Positions 51,044 through 60,537 of a stretch of 64,000 nucleotides of DNA are shown one piece after another. Where the stretch lies: the NCBI GenBank assembly GCA_025656455.1, contig JAHXHS010000027.1:1-64000 (forward strand), written 5' to 3'. Made by a program: the position numbers and the translations under genes. Every line of letters begins with the position of its first letter. Within the stretch, counting starts at the first letter, position 1. Under the pieces are notes generated by a model, which saw only the letters and a program-made list of their open reading frames with translations, did not search any database and was not told the DNA's origin. Source of the DNA: Candidatus Thiodiazotropha sp. (ex Epidulcina cf. delphinae). GTDB taxonomy: Bacteria; Pseudomonadota; Gammaproteobacteria; Chromatiales; Chromatiaceae.

Positions 51044-54000
51044 TGAAGCGGTCCCTCTCCCGCCGCTCTCCCGATCGGGAAAATCAGCCGGCGCCTGCTT
51101 ATGAGGATGGCGCTGCTCAACAGAATAAAGAGCGTCAACGGATCTACGCCACCGCCTCCACCACCACCGTTATCGGTATCGCTCTGTTCATCATCCACGA
51201 TGGTCAGAATCAGGCTGCCGTTGTTGCTATCGATCACAGCGGAGCCGGTTGCATTTCCGAGTGAGAACGTCAGTGTCTTGTCTCCGTCAACAGCGGCATT
51301 GTCGATGATCGCTACGATGACGGTTTTTGCCGATTCCCCATCGACGAACTGCAAGGTGCCGGTGGTTACGTTGTAATCCGTTCCGGCAACGGCGGTTGTC
51401 GATTCGACCGTCAGGTCGACGGTAACGCTACCACTGACCACCAGGCCGCGACTGACGGTAATGTCTGCCGAAGCCGACGATTCACTCACCGAAAGGCTGT
51501 TCACGGTAAACGAGAGCGTCGCCGGTGCAGACTGCGCCTCATCGTCGGTGACGGTAATTTGAGCGGTGCTCTGCGCGCCAAGCACTGCGCCGCCCTGGCT
51601 ATTGGTCAGTTGCAGCGTTAGCTGCTCATCGCCCTCGAGTGCGCCGTCATCGATGATCGGTACGCTGAACGTCTTTGCTGTGGCATCACCGTCCGCAAAG
51701 CTGATTCTCCCTGTGCTGAACGAGTAGTCGGAGGATGCCGTCGCGGAGCCGTCCAGGGTGGCGTAGTCGATGGAAATCGCCCCGGTCGAGCCGCCGCTGC
51801 GCGTCACGGTTGCGGTAACGCTGCCACCATCTTCGGCAATCGTGTAGACCGCCGTTGAAAAATCGACGGCCCCGGCAGTGCCAGGCGCGTCGTCATCGCC
51901 CAGGTTAATGGCGGATGTTGTGGTAGTTCCCAGAATAGCGCCGAATGCATTACTCAGGGTCAGGTTGATGGTTTCGGCGCCTTCATAGCGCGCATCATCG
52001 ATGAGAGTGACCTGGAAACTTTTAGAGACCTCCCCGTCAGCGAAGACCAGGGTTCCACCGGCAACCTCATAGTCGCCACCAGCCGTCGCCGTGCCATCGC
52101 CGGTTGTATAGTTCACCATGGCGACACCCTGGCTGCCGCTTTGCCGCGCTACCTCCACCGACACGCTGCCATCGAACTCGTCGGCCGAATATTCGCTCAG
52201 GCTAAATGCCAATATGCCTGACGCGGGCGCCGACTCATCATCGTCGATGGTCAGGTTGGCGGCAGTGACTGCCCCGAGCACGGCGCCGCCGGAGGGGTTG
52301 CTCAGCGTAAGACTGACACGCTCATCCCCCTCATAGGTGCTGTCATCGAGAACAGTGATTTGAAATGCGGCGGACGCGACGCCATCGGCAAAGTTCAAGG
52401 TCCCGCTTGCGGCGCTATAGTCCTGCGCCGACGTGGCGCTACTGTCCGAGGTTGCATAGTTAATGCTCACCGCGCCACTGGTGCCGCCCGATCGGGAGAC
52501 CGAGATGGAGGCGGCGCCTCCGCTCTCTGTTTGCGCATATTCGAGCAGGCTGAACTGCAGACTGCCAGCGGCAGGGACCGGATCGTCGTTCTTCAATGTC
52601 ACCACGGCCATTGAGGGGAAACCAAGAACCGCTCCTCCGCTGGGGGTGCCGAGATTGACGATCAACATCTCATCATTTTCATAACTGCTGTCGTTGAGAA
52701 TCGGTATCCGGCAGTGTTGAACCATCTCGCCATCCGCGAAGCTGATCGTGCTCTGGGTTGCCGTATAGTCGCTCCCGGCGAGGGCGCTCGAATCGGCGGT
52801 GCCGCAAACGACGCTGATCGCGCCGCTGCTGCCGCTGATGCGGGTTACCGGCACTAGGATTTCAGACGCTCCCTCTGTGACGGTAAATGCTGAACCGCTG
52901 AACTGAACACTGCCCGCTGACGGGACCGGTTCATTGTCCTGGATGGTGATTACGGCAAAACTCTGATCGCCGAGCGTGACTGAGACCGGATTGCTCAGAC
53001 TGATCAAGATCGATTCCGCGCCCTCCTGCAGGGCATCGTCAGCGATATCGACGCTAAAGCTGCTGCTGATCTGTCCGTCGATGAACGACAGGGTGCCGGA
53101 TGCAGCGGTATAGTCATTGCCGGCGCTTGCCGTGCCATCGTTGGTGGCGTAGTCGATTGAGCCGCTGCCGACGCTGCCATCGTTTCTTTGCACGGTTAGC
53201 GTTAGGCTGACGCTGTTCTCATCCACGCGATAGGCGCTGCCGCTGAAGCCGACGCTGCCGACGGGTTGGGGATCGTTCTCTCTGATGGTGAGGGTTGCCG
53301 TATTGAGCGCGCCGACCGTACTGCCGGTCAAGGCCAGGCTGACCGTCTCGTCGCCCTCGTAGACCCCGTCATCAAGCAGAGCGACGCTGAACTGCTTGCT
53401 GCTCTCCCCGTCCGCGAACGACAGGGTGCCGGATGTGACGCTGAAGTCCTGGCCGGCGGTTGCGGTTCCGTCGGATGTGGTGGCGTAATCGATCGATAGC
53501 GGGCCGGATGTTCCACCGCTGCGCTGGACCGTAATCTGCGCGGTGGAGGCATTTTCGTCGGCGCTGTACACGGCGCTGCTAAACTGTAGTTTTTGACCAG
53601 GAAAAGCGCCGGATTGCGCCCCCAGGGTGAAGTCGTCGGAAAAGAAGATATTCGCTTCGTTGCCGACCTCGTCGGCCGTCTCTATCAGTAGGTTGCTGAA
53701 ACCGCCGTCATCGATGAATCCGAGAAAGGTCCAATCGAATACCGTGGCCTGCTCGCCGGTAAAATCGACGACCCCGGCGCCGTTAGTGGTAAACGCCAAT
53801 TTAGCGCCGCCGGTGCTGCGAAACCAGCCTCCCACGCCGTACAGGGTGATGCCATTGGCGGTAAGCGTGTATTTGTCGGGAGTCAGATGGCCGTTAGTGG
53901 CATCCGCGGCGAACATCAGATAGGTTCCCTCATGCACATCCCCGCCGCCGGTGCTGGTGCGCACACCCGCCACCTCGCTTGAACTGGGAGCCCAGGTGAT

Positions 54001-54234
54001 GCTTTGCGAAGTGACGCTCAACGCGGGAGTGGTGCGTGTCCCCGACCAGGCATCACCCTCAAAGCTTTCCGTGGCCGTATCGATGGCGATGGAAGGCAGG
54101 GCGTTGAGGTCCTGTATGTACTGGGCCTCCGCGGCCGCATCGCAGCAGTAGACGGTAACCGCCGACTGACCATCAAAAGACAGGATCAACGCAAACAGAG
54201 AGCATAATCCGACAAAACGATTCCGAATAGACAT
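51040..54234 (-). CDS. Large Calx-beta protein with Gly-rich C-terminal anchor
   Basis: A 1064-residue surface protein. The signal peptide is followed by a unique 200-residue domain (VHEGTYLMFAADATNGHLTP; FLGFIDDGGFSNLLIETAD) and seven Calx-beta repeats, each with ADENA/DYATxDGTA/GTLxFADGE/LxDDxxYEG motifs. The end, a run of glycines then VDPLTLFILLSSAILISRRR, resembles GlyGly-CTERM signals that pair type II secretion with rhombosortase. No rhombosortase is seen in the window. The repeats probably bind calcium. It could scaffold the oxidase complex at the cell surface. Confidence 0.85.
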   Translation of the reverse strand: MSIRNRFVGLCSLFALILSFDGQSAVTVYCCDAAAEAQYIQDLNALPSIAIDTATESFEGDAWSGTRTTPALSVTSQSITWAPSSSEVAGVRTSTGGGDVHEGTYLMFAADATNGHLTPDKYTLTANGITLYGVGGWFRSTGGAKLAFTTNGAGVVDFTGEQATVFDWTFLGFIDDGGFSNLLIETADEVGNEANIFFSDDFTLGAQSGAFPGQKLQFSSAVYSADENASTAQITVQRSGGTSGPLSIDYATTSDGTATAGQDFSVTSGTLSFADGESSKQFSVALLDDGVYEGDETVSLALTGSTVGALNTATLTIRENDPQPVGSVGFSGSAYRVDENSVSLTLTVQRNDGSVGSGSIDYATNDGTASAGNDYTAASGTLSFIDGQISSSFSVDIADDALQEGAESILISLSNPVSVTLGDQSFAVITIQDNEPVPSAGSVQFSGSAFTVTEGASEILVPVTRISGSSGAISVVCGTADSSALAGSDYTATQSTISFADGEMVQHCRIPILNDSSYENDEMLIVNLGTPSGGAVLGFPSMAVVTLKNDDPVPAAGSLQFSLLEYAQTESGGAASISVSRSGGTSGAVSINYATSDSSATSAQDYSAASGTLNFADGVASAAFQITVLDDSTYEGDERVSLTLSNPSGGAVLGAVTAANLTIDDDESAPASGILAFSLSEYSADEFDGSVSVEVARQSGSQGVAMVNYTTGDGTATAGGDYEVAGGTLVFADGEVSKSFQVTLIDDARYEGAETINLTLSNAFGAILGTTTTSAINLGDDDAPGTAGAVDFSTAVYTIAEDGGSVTATVTRSGGSTGAISIDYATLDGSATASSDYSFSTGRISFADGDATAKTFSVPIIDDGALEGDEQLTLQLTNSQGGAVLGAQSTAQITVTDDEAQSAPATLSFTVNSLSVSESSASADITVSRGLVVSGSVTVDLTVESTTAVAGTDYNVTTGTLQFVDGESAKTVIVAIIDNAAVDGDKTLTFSLGNATGSAVIDSNNGSLILTIVDDEQSDTDNGGGGGGGVDPLTLFILLSSAILISRRRLIFPIGRAAGEGPLQ

Positions 54235-54259
54235 ATTTCCGTCTCTTGATGAAAGAGTA

Positions 54260-54856
54260 CTAGTTAACGATTAAATGTTCGGCCTTGAAGTCGCCGATCA
54301 CCATGGTGACCTTCTCTCCCGATTTCACATGCGCATCGGGATTGCCGAATACCATGTAGTAGGTCCTGTTCGGCTTGATATTCTTACCCCGGTTGGTGGC
54401 CCTGAAGGCGCCGACCTTTGCTGCCATGGGTACAGGTAGTTTAGCATTTGAGCGTTCAACCACTAGATGCGGTTTGATCCGGTGATCAAAAAAGATCCCC
54501 GCCTTTTTTTCATCCAGTACGCGAAAGCGGAAATCGATCATATAACCAGCGGCGGCCAGGCGCAGACTGATCAATTCAATGCCCCAGTCATCGGCAATCG
54601 CCTTGGCTTTTTCCGCATCCACCGGAGCAGGCAGACTCACTACAGGTGCTTGTGGAGGTTGCCACTCCGTGGCTTTTTTTATTGGCTCGCCTGTCGCCCC
54701 TGCAGGGGTGTCATCACCCTGGCTAACGGATGAGGAAAAGACAAGAGAGACCGTAACGCAGATCACGATCACCATGATAATGAGTAGTGGATTGCCTTTT
54801 GGATGACCCTCCCCATCATCCTTGGATTTCTTGTTGGAATATTCAGAGTTTTGCAT
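54260..54856 (-). CDS. Single-pass anchored periplasmic protein, unknown
   Basis: A protein of about 198 residues. A charged N-terminus, one transmembrane helix (about residues 25-45) and a linker precede a periplasmic domain (DDWGIELISLRLAAAGYMID; RPNRTYYMVFGNP is seen as NRTYYMVFGNP; VKSGEKVTMVIGDFKAEHLI). I do not recognise the family. It lies between the cupredoxin and Calx-beta genes and likely belongs to the oxidase assembly. AGGTG before the ATG at 54856 favours that start over one six codons upstream. Its TAG stop is part of a CTAG next to GAGTA, like module boundaries at locus B. Confidence 0.7.
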   Translation of the reverse strand: MQNSEYSNKKSKDDGEGHPKGNPLLIIMVIVICVTVSLVFSSSVSQGDDTPAGATGEPIKKATEWQPPQAPVVSLPAPVDAEKAKAIADDWGIELISLRLAAAGYMIDFRFRVLDEKKAGIFFDHRIKPHLVVERSNAKLPVPMAAKVGAFRATNRGKNIKPNRTYYMVFGNPDAHVKSGEKVTMVIGDFKAEHLIVN

Positions 54857-54937
54857 TTGCACACCTACATTCATACCTCATGGTTATTCACAAGGATGGT
54901 CACTGCCACCGGTATCTCCGGGGCAGTGACACTGATC

Positions 54938-57706
54938 CTAGGGTTGGATGAAGACAGGATAGTTGAGGTAGACCGCATCGGCATTGCCTTCCACCTCGAC
55001 GCGCAGGGTATCGCCAGGCTGCGGCTGTGGCCCGCTGTTGTTGGCATTGATGCCCCAATTGAGGTTATTCCTGACCTGGCCGTTATTGTTACCGTTCACT
55101 GTCGGCACAATCTCGGCTACATCCACGCCGCCTCTGACAAGGAAGACATGCACCTGGGTCCCAGGGGCGATACTCGCATCCACGCTACCCCGGATGCGCC
55201 AGTCGTCGTTTGCCGGATTGGCATCCTCCCGTTCGTTGTACTCTGAGCGCCTCAGGGATACCAGCCTTAGGAAATCGGCCTGTGCTTGGTTACTGACTGC
55301 GGCGTTTGCATCGGTAGCCTCATAGCTAAGGCTTCCAAGTATTCCGCTGGCAGCATTGTCAGCAACGAAGGTGGCCGAACCATCGCTGGTCAGTGAAGGC
55401 GTAATATCATCAGGATCGTTGACCTCCGCTGCCGTCATGGCGTCGTTATCCACATCCACATCCACATCCACATCGTTGTCGAGCACGCCCGGCGCTGCGA
55501 TGACAAAGATGGTCTCAATCGGCTGACCATCGGGGTCAAGCGTTGTCTGCGCAGCATCCTGCAGCAACAGTGTGTCGTTATTTGCAGTTGGCGCGTCATT
55601 CTGTGGCGTTACCGTAATCGTGACAGTCACCTGATTGCTGTCACCCGTCCCATCATTGGCCAGGTAGACGAAGCTATCGTCACCATTGAAGTCGACCGCC
55701 GGCTCGTAGTGGAAACTGCCGTCAGAACCAAAGGTGAAACCACCATCAGGTGCGTCCGCTCGCGCATTCACAGGCCCCGAGACAAGTACTGCCGACAAAG
55801 CATCGCCATTGGCATCCGTATCGTTGTCCAGGACACCGGGAGCCGCCACGTCGAGGATAGCGTCTTCATCCACGTTGTAGCTGTCAGCAACGGCTACCGG
55901 CGCAGCCGGTATGGGGTCAGTGACAGTGATGGTGACACTGGTTGGCGGATCACTCTCTGGATTGATGCCGTCATCGATGGTGTAGGTGAATGTCTCGACC
56001 AGCGGCAGCACAGTCGGTATGGCAGGCGGCGTATAGGTACAATCACCTGTCCCATTGTCGCAGCTCAGTGCGCCTTCTACGACACCTGTGGCATCCAGGG
56101 TAACTATCGATAGCGTGTCAGTCTCCGGATCCAGATCGTTCGTCAGCACGTTGAAATCGACGGCTATGCCTGTATCGGCCGCCACGTCGTCGATCATCGG
56201 GGTTGGCGCCAGATTCTCGATCACGTTGACGGTGACCGTGGCGGTAGTCGTGCCGTTGCCGTCATCCGCTGTATAGGTAAAGGTGCCAATACCGGTGGTA
56301 TAGGGGTCCGGATCTCCGCCGGCCGGGGTAAAGGTACAGTCACCGGCCGGGATACATGAAACCGTACCGCCGATCTCGGGCGTCGTTGCATCAAAGGCGG
56401 AGACCGTCAGCGGCATCCCTTCAGGATCGTTGTCATTCAGCAGGACATTGACCGTGCCGCTCACACCCGTGTTGGCGCCTGCGGCAAACTCGATAGTCAG
56501 CTCGTCGGCAAGCGTCACCGGCGGCAGATTGACTACTCCCTGGGTAAAGCTGAGGAACCGCAACATTCCGCCGATATTATCTCCACCATCGTTAGGATCG
56601 TCCGGATCGCTCGGATTGGTCATATAGCCGTTACCGTCATAGACCGCATAGTCTCCAGGCAATACCGGATTGACCATCACATCCTTGGTCTTCAATGGCG
56701 GCAGTCCCACGGAGTATTGACTGAGCGGCGCCGTATCCATAACCGCTGCGCCATCCTGCCAGGTGTATTGAATACCGTCTTCCGCATGGATGGTGCCGTA
56801 GAGTCCTTGGAAAACCGGTACATGCTTCTCGGTGGCGGCGCTCAGGAAACGCACCAGGGTCTGTTCTCCGGTGGCGCCCGCCGCTATGGCCGGCATCCCG
56901 GCCGCGTAAGGTTCGCCATTGATCAGGAACCAACTCGGATGACGCTCGATAGCCGTCCCCAGGGTACCCGCTACGACTGCGGCGTTAAACGCAGGATCGA
57001 TGTCGCTGTAGAACAGGGTAATGTCATTGATGTAAGGAACGCCGGTATAGATTTCACCCGCCGCCGCATCCTTGGTCAATGTACCGTAAAGCCCCATATA
57101 GAGTTGCTTCTGGGGATGGGTACCGGTGTGATAGACGAAGGTGCCGGAACCTCCGATCGGGTTTTCCCTGAAGTTCGTCCATCGATAAGAACGGCTGCCG
57201 CCGTCGGCAGGCGCTTCAACACCATAAGAACGCACCCGCCTTTCCAGGTTATTGCCACGGGGACCGACCCAACCGTCGTTCCAGGTCGGACCGTTATTGT
57301 TTTCCGACCAGGGCAACTCTTGTCCGGGAACGTTGATCGAGGTGGGCTCCGGCAGGAGGTTAGTCAACATGATCCGCAAATTCGAGTCCGTGGGCGCTAT
57401 TATCAGGCGTGGCCCCGGCGCGGTGGCCACAGGATCGGTACAGGCCGGCGCCGCCAGGCGCGCAGCCATCGCCGCTGCGGCGTTTGTCTCGTTAGCCGGA
57501 TGGGTGTTGGAGACATTCCAGCAGGCGCCCGCCACATCTTCCACGAAACCCCACATAGTCACAGTCGATCCATCGGGCAGGCTTTTAGTGAACGCCTTGG
57601 CAATGAGGTAGTAATCCACTGCCCCGGCCTGTCCGGCGGCCAGTGCCAGGGCGCAGGCGGCAACGATCGGTTTCATGCTTAGCTTCATGGTGTTAGACCT
57701 TTTCAT
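54938..57706 (-). CDS. Cupredoxin protein with tandem cadherin/Big-type repeats
   Basis: A 922-residue exported protein (signal MKRSNTMKLSMKPIVAACAL, cleaved after AGA). The first 390 residues resemble paired cupredoxin domains of multicopper oxidases, with TFVYHTGTHPQKQLYMGLYG (His193, His197) and AAGATGEQTLVRFLSA. The rest is three or more Ig/cadherin-like repeats with DNDPEGMPLTV, TNDLDPETDTLSI and LDNDTDANGDALS motifs, then a DVDVDVDVDN run encoded by four CCACAT units (55450-55473). The C-terminal domain (VEGNADAVYLNYPVFIQP) is unknown. The start is the ATG with a Gly-type Shine-Dalgarno, 18 bases past a TTG at 57724. Confidence 0.82.
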   Translation of the reverse strand: MKRSNTMKLSMKPIVAACALALAAGQAGAVDYYLIAKAFTKSLPDGSTVTMWGFVEDVAGACWNVSNTHPANETNAAAAMAARLAAPACTDPVATAPGPRLIIAPTDSNLRIMLTNLLPEPTSINVPGQELPWSENNNGPTWNDGWVGPRGNNLERRVRSYGVEAPADGGSRSYRWTNFRENPIGGSGTFVYHTGTHPQKQLYMGLYGTLTKDAAAGEIYTGVPYINDITLFYSDIDPAFNAAVVAGTLGTAIERHPSWFLINGEPYAAGMPAIAAGATGEQTLVRFLSAATEKHVPVFQGLYGTIHAEDGIQYTWQDGAAVMDTAPLSQYSVGLPPLKTKDVMVNPVLPGDYAVYDGNGYMTNPSDPDDPNDGGDNIGGMLRFLSFTQGVVNLPPVTLADELTIEFAAGANTGVSGTVNVLLNDNDPEGMPLTVSAFDATTPEIGGTVSCIPAGDCTFTPAGGDPDPYTTGIGTFTYTADDGNGTTTATVTVNVIENLAPTPMIDDVAADTGIAVDFNVLTNDLDPETDTLSIVTLDATGVVEGALSCDNGTGDCTYTPPAIPTVLPLVETFTYTIDDGINPESDPPTSVTITVTDPIPAAPVAVADSYNVDEDAILDVAAPGVLDNDTDANGDALSAVLVSGPVNARADAPDGGFTFGSDGSFHYEPAVDFNGDDSFVYLANDGTGDSNQVTVTITVTPQNDAPTANNDTLLLQDAAQTTLDPDGQPIETIFVIAAPGVLDNDVDVDVDVDNDAMTAAEVNDPDDITPSLTSDGSATFVADNAASGILGSLSYEATDANAAVSNQAQADFLRLVSLRRSEYNEREDANPANDDWRIRGSVDASIAPGTQVHVFLVRGGVDVAEIVPTVNGNNNGQVRNNLNWGINANNSGPQPQPGDTLRVEVEGNADAVYLNYPVFIQP

Positions 57707-57724
57707 ATTCGTTCCCCCCCGCAA

Positions 57725-59104
57725 TCAGTTGATGGGTGTACCGGGAGGCAACACGACCACTGTGCCCAGGCTGCCGCCGGGAAAGATATCGAAAGTGGTC
57801 AACTCTTTTTCCGCATGGGAGTGCCAGACCAGGAAATAACCGCCGAAGGGGTTCAGACCACCCTCGCCCGGCGGCAGATCGCCGGTGTCACCGAGAAAGG
57901 GACTGCCGCTCCACCATCCGCCGAGGGTTAGATCACCCACCCCGGGCAGCGTCACGGGTATCGGCTTGCCATGGTCGTCGCAGTATTCGTACAGGTAGGT
58001 CGAGCCGGCATCACCGAAACCATCTCCGTCCGTGTCACTACAGCTATGGTTGGTGTCATGGCCATAGATGTCCCAGCCCAACTTGGCGCCGGTCCAGGTC
58101 CAGAGCGCATCGACGGTCTGTTTCGGTGCGGAGTTGATGGTGTTGTCGGAACGCCCCAGGTCGGCGATCAGGCCATCGGAACTGAGCATGCGCCCGTCGC
58201 GGCCGATGAAACGCAGGTTCTCGCCGTGGTAGTGCATGGGATGGGAGTCATGGCCGGCATTGACATTACGCACCAGCACCTTGTCCCCCGGATGGGTCAG
58301 AGCCAGCGCCTCATAGGGCTGATTCGGAAACAGGTTGTTGTAGTCGCCCTGAAAGAGATCCGGGAAAACCCGGCCATTGATGAACCACACCTTGGCATAG
58401 CGATCCGCGTTGGTGAAATGGGCATAGTGGCCCTTCTCCATCTGCAGATGGATATCCGGGTCGATTTCGGTCATCAGGTAGAGATTCTCCTGATCATAGT
58501 CAGTGCCGGTGTCAGCGCCGTAGGCGCTGCGGCTGCCGTCAGCCGGACGCACGATCAACACCCCGACCAGTCCCATCTCCGTATGCAGGCCGGGATTGAC
58601 GCCGTCCAGACTGTGATAGACATAGGTGCCGGGATTGCCGGCGGTGAAGGTGTAACTCACCGGACTGGCGGTGGTGGCCACCGTGGCGGCATGGGTTACC
58701 AAGCCTTGAACGCCGCCGCTCGCTTCCAACCTGTGTCCGGTGATAACAATGGAGACTGGCTGTGGCACGCCGTAATTTATCAAGTTGATGGTGACCGCCT
58801 CTCCCTCGGTGACGATCAAGGTCGGTGCGGGATATTGCGGCAGTGCATATCCGTCGCCCCCGGAGTGGGTAGCGCCGGCGCCCATGCTCATATCACCGAA
58901 GCCCCACATATGCAGGCTGGTGCCTTCCGGCAGGTTCATGTTGAACGGAAAGGCGTAGAGGTTGAACTCCCCGCTCACTGGCGTGATGCCACGGATATCG
59001 TGAGCAGCCTGTGACAGTGACCAGGGGAGCGCCCCCGCCAACCCCAGCAGTAGCAGGCTCATCAGCCGTCGAGGTTGTTTGAATAGTTTTATCATTTGTC
59101 TCAT
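57725..59104 (-). CDS. Multicopper-oxidase-like protein lacking the type 1 Cys
   Basis: A 459-residue exported protein with two to three cupredoxin domains. After a signal peptide (cleaved near SQA), domain 1 has GTYVYHSLDGVNPGLHTEMG (YHS near 163-165). The last domain has SHPMHYHGEN (His288, 291, 293) and, near the C-terminus, VWHSHAEKE (His428, His430), where the HCH of a standard type 1/3 centre is HSH. The type 1 copper Cys is therefore absent. It may complement the HCH-containing protein upstream. The stop directly precedes the next gene. Confidence 0.85.
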   Translation of the reverse strand: MRQMIKLFKQPRRLMSLLLLGLAGALPWSLSQAAHDIRGITPVSGEFNLYAFPFNMNLPEGTSLHMWGFGDMSMGAGATHSGGDGYALPQYPAPTLIVTEGEAVTINLINYGVPQPVSIVITGHRLEASGGVQGLVTHAATVATTASPVSYTFTAGNPGTYVYHSLDGVNPGLHTEMGLVGVLIVRPADGSRSAYGADTGTDYDQENLYLMTEIDPDIHLQMEKGHYAHFTNADRYAKVWFINGRVFPDLFQGDYNNLFPNQPYEALALTHPGDKVLVRNVNAGHDSHPMHYHGENLRFIGRDGRMLSSDGLIADLGRSDNTINSAPKQTVDALWTWTGAKLGWDIYGHDTNHSCSDTDGDGFGDAGSTYLYEYCDDHGKPIPVTLPGVGDLTLGGWWSGSPFLGDTGDLPPGEGGLNPFGGYFLVWHSHAEKELTTFDIFPGGSLGTVVVLPPGTPIN

Positions 59105-59122
59105 CTCCTAGTTCGGCCGGCC

Positions 59123-60409
59123 TCAGTTGATGACGATTTCGGTAATCATGCCGCCGTCCAACTGCGTCGCGTTACTCATCTGATGTACTTCAGTGGCGTG
59201 CAGGAAGTAGGTACCCGGGGCGACATCGGCGGTTTCGATGATCACATCCGTGGTCTCACCACCGCCGAAGTTGAGTGAGGCCGTCTCACGATAGAGATTC
59301 TTACCGTCGCTGCCGCGCATCTGCCGCGCGCCGGTGCCGACAATCTTCATCTTCAGACCCATCGCGGTCAGGGTCCAAAAGCGGTCCAGACTCACATTGG
59401 AGAGCCTGAGCAGCAGGCGCTGTCCCTGGGTCAACTCGATCAGAGAGTCCATGATCTGTGTCGGGGTCCCGTTATTGAGAACCTCACCGGGCGTTCCGGT
59501 AACCTTGCCCGCTGGATGTCCGGCTACCGGGACGGAATTATCCGCCGGGGCCGGCAGCGCTGCCGGGTTGATCGTGTCGGGATATCCGCGGCCGTTGACC
59601 TGTGGGTAGTCACCTTCCATCAGGGCAAACGGTAGCGGTTGGACGAACAGGCTGGCGTCATGGAAGTCGGAATCGAAACTGGCCACCTGCAAGGCCTTCT
59701 CCACATCCCAAGCAGTGGTGCCGTCGTTATCGTTATAGACATAGCCGCCAGGTCCTGTGGTATTACCGCCCCGCTGTGATATCGGGCATCCACCACTGAG
59801 ACATCCCGTCTTATCCTGGGCCGGATGGACATAGAGATTGGCCAACATCCCCATCTCCATATGCTCGGTCGCTTCCACATGGCAGTGGTAGATATAGGTG
59901 CCCGGTTCGACGATGTTGTAGTAGTAGCTCAGGGTCGAACCCATGTTGATCGAGATCGAGACCTCGGGTACGCCGTCGAATACCGCCGCGGCATTCGGAA
60001 AACCGTGAAAGTGGACGGTGTGGGGATCGAACAGATCGGGGCGAATCACAGTGCCGACATTGGTCAGACTGAGGAAGAACTCGTCCCCCTCATCCAGTTC
60101 GACAGTGGTGCCCGGCCACTCGGCGTCGAGGATGCCGTTGCCGATGACGTCATCCGGTAAGTCCCCTGTCCTGTCCGCGTAACCGAAGATATACATGGGA
60201 TTGGAATCCGCCATGACGGTAAAGCTGTCGCCCGCGATCAAATGCATGCATTTTGCGTTGGGATGGGCCGGATCCGGTGTGTCGATAACGGCATCACCGT
60301 TGGTGTCACCCGGACATTGAACGTTCACCACCGCGCTTGCGCTATCCATGAAGCCCAACAAGGTGAATGCGATAGCCCCTGCCAGGGCGTTGTTTGCGAA
60401 TTTTTTCAT
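59123..60409 (-). CDS. Multicopper-oxidase-like protein with HCH motif
   Basis: A 428-residue exported protein (signal MKKFANNALAGAIAFTLLGF, cleaved after ASA). The N-terminal domain has the trinuclear-type motif DPHTVHFHGF (His130, 133, 135) and YHCHVEATEHMEMGM (His175, Cys176, His177, His183, Met188), with five rather than three residues between the HCH and the next His. The second domain has GTYFLHATEVHQM without a full copper set. The copper motifs lie in the N-terminal half, the reverse of ordinary laccases and like the permuted order described for MnxG. It is 18 bases from the next oxidase gene. Confidence 0.87.
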   Translation of the reverse strand: MKKFANNALAGAIAFTLLGFMDSASAVVNVQCPGDTNGDAVIDTPDPAHPNAKCMHLIAGDSFTVMADSNPMYIFGYADRTGDLPDDVIGNGILDAEWPGTTVELDEGDEFFLSLTNVGTVIRPDLFDPHTVHFHGFPNAAAVFDGVPEVSISINMGSTLSYYYNIVEPGTYIYHCHVEATEHMEMGMLANLYVHPAQDKTGCLSGGCPISQRGGNTTGPGGYVYNDNDGTTAWDVEKALQVASFDSDFHDASLFVQPLPFALMEGDYPQVNGRGYPDTINPAALPAPADNSVPVAGHPAGKVTGTPGEVLNNGTPTQIMDSLIELTQGQRLLLRLSNVSLDRFWTLTAMGLKMKIVGTGARQMRGSDGKNLYRETASLNFGGGETTDVIIETADVAPGTYFLHATEVHQMSNATQLDGGMITEIVIN

Positions 60410-60537
60410 TGGGCGTTACTCCTCGTGATTTTGTAACCGCCTGTAGCAGAAACCTTGTGGCCCAGGCCCATCCCAGCCGCCCTGACGGACGCCTGGAATG
60501 AGCATGCCGGGATGCGTATTGCTTGTGTCGTTTTCAT

